Assembly: GCA_900128585.1 (NCBI GenBank)
Contig: LT642686.1
Location: forward strand, 1 to 12,449
Length of the DNA stretch: 12,449 nt
Direction: 5' to 3'
DNA from: Stramenopiles sp. TOSAG23-3
Lineage: Eukaryota; Sar
Of the stretch, positions 7,601 through 12,449 are shown piece after piece (the first letter of the stretch is position 1; every line of letters begins with the position of its first letter). A program made the translations under genes and the position numbers. A model generated the notes under the pieces. It had not been told where the DNA came from. It saw only the letters and a program-made list of their open reading frames with translations, and did no database searches.

Positions 7601-8074
7601 ACGAATCCGTCGTATCTCGTCATGGAGTGACATCCCTAAGGACCCCCTCTTTTGTCTTTTTGCCCTTTTCTGGTCTTCCTTTCGCGACTTTTCTTTGCCG
7701 CGGTTCCTCTTCTGGTTTACACCTCCGCAGCAGCAAAGTTCGCACTTTTTCGTGGTTGACTCGTGAAACCCATTAGCGTTACAAACGCTGTCGCCCTCGG
7801 TAATGAAGTTCTTTAACGTCAAACGTCGTGAATCCCAGCTGTTCCGCAACAGCTCCGTTTGCGCAACTCCCCGATTGACGGTGAAAATTTCTACCACCTC
7901 GGAGACTTTTTCTTCCCGAATACGATCCATTTCTTCCGTGTTGTTGATCTGGTACGAGACGTGGCGTCTTACTTTACCAGGGTAGCCCCCAATTAGTTCT
8001 TCGTCGCCTGGATCCGAGTAGTAGTTGTACTCGTCGTCCGAACCAGACGCATCCGCCAGAACTAGTGAAGCCAT
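4658..8074 (-). CDS. Ariadne-type RBR E3 ubiquitin ligase with an E2 domain nested in RING1 (1138 aa)
   Basis: Predicted E2/E3 ubiquitin ligase. Domains in order: acidic Tyr-rich N-terminus (13-27); UBA-like segment (about 46-95); first RING1 zinc pair C111-x2-C114; E2 ubiquitin-conjugating domain (about 147-285) with HPN 218-220 and Cys229; the rest of RING1, C328-x-H330-x2-C333-x2-C336 and C357-x4-C362; IBR C401-x4-C406, C424, C426, C431, C434, H439, C444; helical linker 446-528; RING2 C532/C535, catalytic Cys545 in GCNHMTC, C554, C559, C562; Ariadne domain (about 640-745); Arg/Glu-rich stretch (765-836); small helical module (843-880); three 40-residue repeats (884-924, 925-965, 1018-1058); and a disordered tail. 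All ligands and both reactive cysteines are present. The MASLVL start at 8074 is chosen because DNA above it is AT-rich and leader-like. An in-frame ATG at 8224 would add 50 residues including a hydrophobic stretch. Confidence 0.94.
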   Translation of the reverse strand: MASLVLADASGSDDEYNYYSDPGDEELIGGYPGKVRRHVSYQINNTEEMDRIREEKVSEVVEIFTVNRGVAQTELLRNSWDSRRLTLKNFITEGDSVCNANGFHESTTKKCELCCCGGVNQKRNRGKEKSRKEDQKRAKRQKRGSLGMSLHDEIRRIRRAGLFEVVPVEDRMTELRLAFIGPIDSLWEKHHCSFVVSLDENFPYTSPRRIVGDTSLQHPNICTESGNVCLGIVENWNPQTGLIGVGRALMDLVRNPNWEHAVNSVSAAKYRESKDAFSDMLKQKILRGPHSNATAGSLKLESTPPSTGTASPSGGRCGDGSATYSLKCKHSFCKTCWNKYIVSKLAENGPEFIHTECISQDCEELINENLINGVCDEQVQLEYKKFLKRSIVDGGRQCKRCPNPRCNLVVFYPDERSKTRKIVCKCRTTFCWGCRKKCHAPVSCKMVEAWGREGKHKSDLIKDNLSKLSERIMATCRSHAEEHRGILQRRLEDIEREQRQVEARLLGLAVHAEAATSNFLDSDQYGEGAKPCPKCKKPTHKYRGCNHMTCKKPCGHQYCWVCLKDYGRQAGQCDSHCTNVDQRRHMLALHRSQLQAAQQRAAAAVEHPFGDIFNDMTSLVHVPVYDRTLAEFQGFQRLQNNVQNKCREIKDGVPLYASALQQIQESLISSLDTAMWMLVFRYFAGKPCTKVSTNAEKLADILPALNKLLRLPSPKFVEGFGRLRDLADRLEATHRLQRTMFEQKTAEGPDAPTASRLTHDDLVINETLLRSKLAERERAEREAGRERAEREVHNRNREERYRRRGEFHREREERRLLANYQRHPRDRPRPGRRRRARVFPEHREMTLVQMIQELVQRGFPEEAINCRDRIDLQNLLGHAIHHGLTAEMLARAKINFAAENDGIINPEAVTFREIFRSGVPISAWTLSPEVFARSRRNFASHLNRPVASVTVSDVYNSSAGVNGWARALDGNPNARPVTLLSDDKEGGSGGALPSPRLDSSGSLHQRGSGSSRAPNAIAVSPEVLARSKRNFASHFDVPVDSVTVRDLHNSTAGLNAWASFEAIHARDGNDANADEKVNGGASPSSGSSNAPNTNANQAEGVPERAEVVSPSSSGEWVLPTVFAEEWEMVHDEPMFPFF
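4901..5425 (-). repeat. Three tandem copies of a 40-residue coding repeat in the RBR ligase C-terminus
   Basis: Copies lie at 5303-5425, 5180-5302 and 4901-5023. The protein pattern of copies 2 and 3 is SPEVxARSxRNFASH, then PVxSVTVxD, then NSxAGxNxWA, with about 27 of 40 residues identical. Copy 1 is more diverged (LTAEMLARAKINFA ... SGVPISAW). The DNA of copies 2 and 3 and parts of the linkers after them are also visibly similar, for example ATTTGGAGC followed by TTGAGCTGCCGCTGC near 4800 and 5027. This indicates a fairly recent duplication of a unit of about 280 bases. Confidence 0.85.
6344..6481 (-). other. RING2 (Rcat) catalytic domain of the RBR ligase
   Basis: Residues 532-577. C532-x2-C535 is followed by GCNHMTC with the ubiquitin-accepting Cys545 and the nearby His547, then C550, C554, C559 and C562. 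The final ligands are probably among C573, H576 and C577, slightly further away than in human ARIH1. The core matches the Ariadne-family Rcat pattern, so thioester formation on Cys545 is expected. Confidence 0.92.
7220..7636 (-). other. E2 (UBC) domain embedded in the RBR ligase
   Basis: Residues 147-285 follow the E2 fold in order: N-terminal helix (DEIRRIRRAGL), central strands, the NFPY...SP turn, HPN at 218-220, the active-site segment GNVCL with Cys229, ENWNP, the cross-over helix region (ALMDLVRNPN) and C-terminal helices ending in FSDMLKQ. The domain is about 139 residues, close to the usual 140-150. Similarity is greatest to UBE2L3/UbcH7: VCL-x-V/I, ENW-x-P and EH at 259-260. HPN and Cys argue for an active E2 rather than an RWD or inactive UEV domain. 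Confidence 0.9.
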
Positions 8075-8335
8075 ATTGAGTGTTTGTATTACGAAATAGA
8101 TAACGTAACACAAACTTGACACTAGTTTTAAAACTAACGTTTTAGTTTCAAATAATCCTTCCTTGCGTTCTTTCGTCTTTTTTCTTTCGTTTTTCATTTG
8201 CTTTTCTTCTACTTTTTCTTTCATTCCCAAATCTAACTAAACTAAAAATGTGAATAGAAAAAGAAGGAGTCGATGAAATTTCGTCCTTCTTCCTTCAGAG
8301 TTCAGGTCCTGCATTTCCCCCTTTGCTGTGTAGAT

Positions 8336-8846
8336 GTACGGTACGGTACCTTTCAAAGGCAAGAAAAAAATTCCGAAAAACTTCATTAATTGCTTCATTT
8401 TTATTAATTTAAGGATGTGTTCAACTGATTAACATTCGAAAGTGACTAATATTTAATCGAATATATATATTAATTCCTTATTTGAAATTTCTTATTCGCT
8501 GATTCCTTTTTTTTGTCCATGGGTCGGCTTTTCCTTTTGAGTTCTTCCCTTCTTGATGTCGTTTGCTGCTGCTTTTCGTTCCCTTATTATTTTATTATAA
8601 TAGAGCTCAACGCTCAATAAAAATAAAAATAATAAAATTATAAACCTCTCCTCAACTACTTGATTTTTGTTAGTTTCTTCTTCCCTATACTATATTCCTG
8701 TATTAATTATTCCTATTGCAGGTTGTTGGACTATTATTAGCTTATCAAAAAATACAACAACTTCAAACTAACAAATTGGATGCAATTTCGATATTATTAT
8801 TATTATTTAATCTACCCTCCCCCTATTGCTTTGGTACCGTACGTAC
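8336..8846. repeat. Inverted repeat of GTAC-rich arms flanking about 480 bases
   Basis: GTACGGTACGGTACC (8336-8350) pairs with GGTACCGTACGTAC (8833-8846) with a single-base difference in length. Immediately inside the GGTACC, both arms continue with an AAAG(G)CAA-like string, offset by four bases in the left arm. It could be the ends of a decayed element or a regulatory palindrome pair. No internal ORF of note. Confidence 0.5.
8584..8634. repeat. Imperfect AT hairpin with GAGC/GCTC tip
   Basis: Two arms of about 23 bases, almost all A/T, meet at GAGC-TCAAC-GCTC (8603-8615). The arms pair with a few mismatches. This may be a structural or transcript-end hairpin or simply a by-product of the AT-rich composition. 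Confidence 0.4.
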
Positions 8847-9102
8847 TTGGTAGAAAGAAAAACAAGAAAACGACTACTACAACAACAACTAAAAATTTAT
8901 TATTATTATAATAATAATTTATTTATTTTTTAAGTGCAATTGAATGTAACTTCAGACGACTACTGAACTACACTGGTTTTTACAGTAATAGTTCTTGCAA
9001 TGGACAACAAGCAAACGACGTAAGGTCAAAATAAAGTCATTTCGACAGGGAAAAGTGCAAGAATAAACGAAGCATCAATTCATCGTTGCGACCGAACTAG
9101 CG

Positions 9103-9624
9103 ATGACGGACAACACTGGGAACATGATAAACTCTGTGTACGAGGTGGACGAAAAGCGGTGGGCAGCAACGTCGGTGAAGCACTTGGCATATTTGCTGAA
9201 AAATAGTGGTCTTATGAGAGTTGATGCGCTTCAAAAAACTGACAAGGTCGGGTACCTTCCGGTTGTCTTTGCAGTTCGCAATGGGGCAAAACTGGAATTA
9301 GTCCAGTTTATGTACGAGCACAACATTGCAAAGTCTAGGGAGTGGACGGACTCCTACGGGTGGAATCTTCTCTTTCACGCTGTACATAAAAACCGACACA
9401 GCCTTGTCCCGTACTTATTGTTTATGGGTGGAGAAAACGGGGCGACTGTGCGTAACAAAAAAGGCCAAACAGCGCTGGACATGGCGGTATTTTTTGCAAA
9501 TGATGAGTGTGCGGCGAAATTGAAAATTGTGAAAAGAACTATGGACGCGGGCAAAGCGCAACGGGCGTCTTACACCGCCTTGAATAAAAAGAAGGGAGGT
9601 GGGAAGAAAAAAAGAAGGAAATGA
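9103..9624 (+). CDS. Small ankyrin-repeat protein with lysine-rich C-terminus (173 aa)
   Basis: The ATG at 9103 is the first in frame and follows the AT-rich spacer. Residues 20-75 look like degenerate ankyrin helices (VKHLAYLLKNSGL, then YLPVVFAVRNGAKLELVQFMYEH). Residues 84-140 contain clearer repeats: GWNLLFHAVHKNRHSLVPYL, then KKGQTALDMAVFFANDECAAKL with the diagnostic G-x-TALDMA core. I count about three repeats. The last 15 residues are almost only Lys, Arg and Gly (KKKGGGKKKRRK), a possible nuclear/nucleolar or nucleic-acid-binding tail. Ankyrin repeats bind proteins, and the partner cannot be predicted. The gene converges on the hexosaminidase gene with 157 bases between stops. Confidence 0.87.
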   Translation: MTDNTGNMINSVYEVDEKRWAATSVKHLAYLLKNSGLMRVDALQKTDKVGYLPVVFAVRNGAKLELVQFMYEHNIAKSREWTDSYGWNLLFHAVHKNRHSLVPYLLFMGGENGATVRNKKGQTALDMAVFFANDECAAKLKIVKRTMDAGKAQRASYTALNKKKGGGKKKRRK

Positions 9625-9781
9625 GTTTTTTCGCGGGGGGGGGGTAAAAACAACCGGCGCTTGTTTTATATTTTTATGCCTTTAGTTTTGCCATTAAAAA
9701 ATTAATTTGTTGTGAGCTAATTATACATCATATTATGTATTAATTTTTCTTTTTCTAAAATAACCTCTCTCTCTAAAAATT
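9625..9781. other. Shared 3' spacer of convergent genes
   Basis: The spacer holds a G10 run (9635-9644) just after the ankyrin stop, ATTAAA near 9693 as a possible variant polyadenylation signal, and a short ATACAT/ATGTAT inverted repeat near 9725. No gene. Confidence 0.45.
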
Positions 9782-11764
9782 TCACAGGATGTCTCCATCA
9801 ATGTCATCAAAAGGATCTGCCGATGGTCGAGACCCATGCAAAGCTAAATAGTTAAAATCTTTGTGGGTCCTCGAATCCGACCTGCTCCCAACAGAGCCAG
9901 CCCTGGCGCCCTCCGGGTAACTCTCCTGTGGGGCCATGCGACAAAACACAAAAAATAAAAGGACCAAGGAGATGAAAATAAAGCAAACGGCCGTGACGAC
10001 CCACCCAACGCCGTAATTTGTGTGCGTTGCGATCGGGGTCCCTGGGGGGCTGTGCTGCTGCGCCCCGTAAACGTCGCAGTAATCTGGAAACAACGGGCCG
10101 ACGGTGGTCCCAATGCGCCTGTTCTGTTTGCACCGAAACTCGGCGAGCCTGACCCTTGCGTCGATTGTGTCCACCACGCTCGAACTGCTCCACAAACGTT
10201 CCGCGACGGCGTTTCCGCGCTGGAACAATCGCGTGTCGATGTTTGTCCGGTCAGCGTTCTCGTCCCAGCTGCTGAGCTCACCGCCAAAGACGCTGGATGG
10301 TAGCGTCTCCGGGTACGCGTGCAAGTACATGTCTGTCCACGTCGACACGTACATCCAAGGCGCAGGCTGCCCGTCGACGGGGAGGGCTCGGTCCATGTAG
10401 GCGCCGTACGACAGGAGAACAGGGTGCGTCTTGCTCGCGTTTTGCAAATGCGTCAAGTCTTTCCAGATGTTGACGACCAGGGCAGAGTCGTCGTCCATCG
10501 AGCCGCTTTCGTACGCCTCTTCCCAAAGAATAACCGTCTTGCGCGCTCCGACGTGCTTCAGCACTTTCTTTGTAAACCACCGCTGCAGGTTGCTGATATT
10601 TTCCTTCTTCATAAACTCCCGGACACTGGCACTCTCGTTCCAGCACTTTGCGATGACCTCGTCGCCACCGAGGTGCAAGTAGGGGTCTGGAAAAAGCCCG
10701 ATGACTTCGTCAAGCAGGGTGTTTACAAAGTTGAAAATTTGGGGCTGCGTCACGTCCATGCTGACAATGTTGATCGCGCGCTCAAGGACCCCGCCGCTCG
10801 ACGCGCTCACCGCCCCCCAACAGGGGGTGGTCACCCACTCCAATCTATCCGAAAACCCCCAAGACGCCGTGTGGCCGGGAATGTCGAACTCTGGGACGAC
10901 ACGGATGCCGAGGTCCAGCGCATACTTGACAACGTCCTTGACTTCTGACTGTTTGTAGACAAGGGTTGGGTCGAAGGCCCCACGCTCGCTGAGCTCCGGG
11001 AACGCCTTGCTTTCAAAGGGAAAGCTCTGCGCGTCTACGATGTGCCAGTGCAGCACGTTTAGCTTTGCCATTGCCATCGCTTCCAGGACCCTCAGGATGT
11101 CCTTTAAGGGGAAAAAGTGTCGCGCCGTGTCGAGCAAGACCCCCCTGTGTTTGAAGCGTGGCGAATCTTCCACCGTGACCGGCAAATTTGGCACTACGAA
11201 TTGGTCGCCGTCGTACACGACCAGTTGCCCGAACGTTTGGAGCGCCCGCAGGGCCCCGACGAACGAGGACGCGGTGACGACGGCCCCGGTCTCGGTAACG
11301 CTTAGCGTGTAGTCTTCGGGCAGGCCCACCAACTTTGCCGCATCCACGGCCTCCTGGGCCCCGTTCAGCTGGATCTTTAGCATTTTTAAGGGGGGCGAGG
11401 AGATTGCTGGGAAGTTCAACGCTGGGTTGGAACTATTTTTTATCGGCGCAAGGCGGACGCGAAGGTACGGGATTGTCACGCCGGTCTGTACCCCGGTCCG
11501 AATATGGGCGAGCAAACGGTGCGTGGCCCGCAGTATTATGTCCCTTACGGATCCCGGGCAGTCGCCGTCGCACGCTACGGCAACGTCATTGTTTGACGTT
11601 TGAAAAATTGACGTCGATTTTTTCCCTTGCGTGTATTTCGTCGGCTTTGGCACAATCGATGGGTAAGGCGTCGTCGCCGGCGTTGCTGAAACAATAGAAA
11701 CTGCGACGACCGCACAGAGCACGAGGACGACCACAACACGTGCAGCGAAGGACCGTTCCGTCAT
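9782..11764 (-). CDS. Membrane-anchored beta-N-acetylhexosaminidase, GH20 (660 aa)
   Basis: Family GH20 hydrolyses terminal beta-linked GlcNAc/GalNAc from glycoconjugates by substrate-assisted catalysis. The first ATG (11764) gives a signal peptide: TERSFAAR, hydrophobic VVVVLVLCAVVAVSIV, small residues near 27-30. Residues 32-200 form the N-terminal GH20b-like domain. The TIM barrel follows: HRGVLLDTARHF with substrate-binding Arg207, KLNVLHWHIVDA (234-245), PEFDIPGHT with D294/H298, HLGGDE with the catalytic pair D368-E369, W414, W434, and GGELSSWDE with E502, then AVAERLWS. Four N-glycosylation sequons lie at N110, N376, N389 and N442. Unusually, a transmembrane helix (about 586-608) and a 52-residue cytosolic tail follow, with FNYLAL (YxxPhi-type) and DPF plus acidic residues at the end. 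This predicts a type I membrane enzyme of lysosome, endosome or cell surface. VDD of animal HEXA/HEXB is VDA here. Confidence 0.97.
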   Translation of the reverse strand: MTERSFAARVVVVLVLCAVVAVSIVSATPATTPYPSIVPKPTKYTQGKKSTSIFQTSNNDVAVACDGDCPGSVRDIILRATHRLLAHIRTGVQTGVTIPYLRVRLAPIKNSSNPALNFPAISSPPLKMLKIQLNGAQEAVDAAKLVGLPEDYTLSVTETGAVVTASSFVGALRALQTFGQLVVYDGDQFVVPNLPVTVEDSPRFKHRGVLLDTARHFFPLKDILRVLEAMAMAKLNVLHWHIVDAQSFPFESKAFPELSERGAFDPTLVYKQSEVKDVVKYALDLGIRVVPEFDIPGHTASWGFSDRLEWVTTPCWGAVSASSGGVLERAINIVSMDVTQPQIFNFVNTLLDEVIGLFPDPYLHLGGDEVIAKCWNESASVREFMKKENISNLQRWFTKKVLKHVGARKTVILWEEAYESGSMDDDSALVVNIWKDLTHLQNASKTHPVLLSYGAYMDRALPVDGQPAPWMYVSTWTDMYLHAYPETLPSSVFGGELSSWDENADRTNIDTRLFQRGNAVAERLWSSSSVVDTIDARVRLAEFRCKQNRRIGTTVGPLFPDYCDVYGAQQHSPPGTPIATHTNYGVGWVVTAVCFIFISLVLLFFVFCRMAPQESYPEGARAGSVGSRSDSRTHKDFNYLALHGSRPSADPFDDIDGDIL

Positions 11765-12449
11765 ACCGCTGTTGGGGGCAAAGCAAGGGGTGTGTGAAAA
11801 ACAAAGAAACAAACAGGGAAAACCAAACTACCTACCCAAAGAAAAAGAAAAAGAAAGGTAGAAGTGAAGAAAAAATAAGTGAAACGTCCAATCATCAATA
11901 TGATTTTTAAATGAATCGATCGATAAAAACTTTTATTATTATGATGATGAAGAAGAAGCCAGACCGACCGAACGACGACGAAGAAGAAAAAAGAAGAAAA
12001 AAAGAATTCAGTGTATAGGTAGAGTTCATTTTCACCGATTTCTGAAGAAGGCGGGAAGGGAAAAGGGAAGAAGAATGAAAAGAGGGAAGAGAATAATGTC
12101 CAATAATGAATAGACGACTAAAATGCAATAACAACAATGAAAAAAGTGTTATTTTTACTATTATCGACCTCGTATTTATTCATTTTTAGAAAAAGATAGA
12201 AGAAGAAAGAAAAATAACTATAATAAAACGTAGACGACTATTATAGAGACTAATATTTCATAGACAACTAAAACTAATTGGAATCCCTATAGTCAGTCTA
12301 TTTATTATTCCAAGAAGACATATATTTACATACTGGATAATGGATGACACTGACACTACGTACGATGTATTTAAAAATAATGTTCAACACGAATCCATCC
12401 CAAGCATGTGATTGGTCTTATTTATTTCAATTATTATTATAGTTAATTT
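11765..12449. other. AT- and purine-rich intergenic region, no gene seen
   Basis: This is the upstream side of the hexosaminidase gene. It contains A-rich runs, (ATT/GAT)n near 11935, long GAA/GGA purine tracts from 11945 to 12100 and general AT-rich DNA to the window end. The minus-strand open frame at 11907-12137 is a translation of these tracts (Phe/Ser/Ile-rich) and is not supported. No tRNA or promoter motif was recognised. Confidence 0.55.

Larger units (their letters stand above)
8075..9102. other. Long AT-rich divergent intergenic region (RBR ligase and ankyrin gene)
   Basis: About 1 kb between two divergent genes, presumably with both promoters and leaders. The part up to 8224 is also open in frame with the ligase. 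Visible structure: an inverted repeat of GTACGGTACGGTACC type at 8336-8350 and 8833-8846, an imperfect hairpin at 8584-8634 around GAGC-TCAAC-GCTC, and a (TTA)n(TAA)n palindrome at about 8898-8918. GTGCAA occurs at 8934 and GTGCAAG at 9055 before the ankyrin gene. No gene or structured RNA was recognised. Confidence 0.55.

Noticed and set aside
7220-7636. Reading the nested domain as an RWD or UEV fold
   Set aside because: HPN, the cysteine at the E2 active-site position and the ENWNP segment are all present. RWD and UEV domains lack the catalytic Cys.
6083-7766. Several + strand open frames of 100-190 codons opposite the ligase
   Set aside because: They are antisense shadows of the RBR gene, whose zinc-finger and E2 motifs prove the minus strand is coding.
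10319-10948. 209-codon + strand open frame opposite the hexosaminidase
   Set aside because: It is antisense to conserved GH20 motifs and arises from GC-rich codon use.
11907-12137. 76-codon - strand open frame
   Set aside because: It is a translation of purine/pyrimidine microsatellite tracts (Ser/Phe/Ile-rich) with no coding-like composition.
1-12449. Giant-virus origin of the window
   Set aside because: Intronless dense genes and a 3' hairpin hint at it, but there are no viral hallmark genes. Dnmt2 and a sequon-bearing, adaptor-tailed membrane hexosaminidase fit a cellular eukaryote better. Not excluded.

Overview
The window looks like nuclear DNA of a unicellular eukaryote with a compact, intron-poor genome. 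Six convincing genes lie on both strands in about 12.4 kb, each one uninterrupted reading frame using the standard code (TAA, TAG and TGA all serve as stops). They include a secretory glycosidase with a signal peptide, N-glycosylation sequons and a transmembrane tail, a Dnmt2-type tRNA methyltransferase and an Ariadne-type ubiquitin ligase. All three are eukaryotic families. Coding DNA has fairly balanced base composition. Intergenic DNA is very AT-rich, full of (ATT)n/(TAA)n tracts, purine/pyrimidine runs and occasional G/C homopolymers. I cannot place the organism further. A giant virus is not excluded by gene density but fits the gene set less well.

Layout: 68-934 (-) and 1762-2541 (+; 1741 is an alternative start) are two divergent, low-complexity, very basic, probably nuclear proteins that I do not recognise. 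2687-2944 is a MITE-like inverted-repeat unit enclosing a doubtful 66-codon ORF. 3121-4260 (-) is Dnmt2/TRDMT1. 4658-8074 (-) is a 1138-residue RBR ubiquitin ligase. 8075-9102 is a long AT-rich divergent intergenic region with its own GTAC-rich inverted repeat. 9103-9624 (+) is a small ankyrin-repeat protein. 9782-11764 (-) is a membrane-anchored GH20 beta-hexosaminidase. 11765-12449 holds only AT/purine-rich DNA.

The outstanding object is the RBR ligase. Its domain order is acidic N-terminus, UBA-like, first half of RING1 (CxxC), a complete E2 ubiquitin-conjugating domain with HPN motif and cysteine, second half of RING1 (CxHxxCxxC...CxxxxC), IBR, long helical linker, RING2 with catalytic Cys, Ariadne domain, Arg/Glu-rich region, short helical module, and three copies of an unfamiliar 40-residue repeat. 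The E2 sits in the RING1 zinc loop that in ordinary RING/RBR ligases docks a separate E2. The two positions that matter for lysine reactivity look like UBE2L3/UbcH7, the usual partner of Ariadne ligases. My reading is that one polypeptide could receive ubiquitin from E1 on its own E2 cysteine, pass it to the RING2 cysteine and then to substrate. This is inferred from sequence alone.

The genes do not form an obvious pathway or operon. Neighbours are divergent, convergent or tandem with separate AT-rich spacers, as expected for independently transcribed eukaryotic genes.
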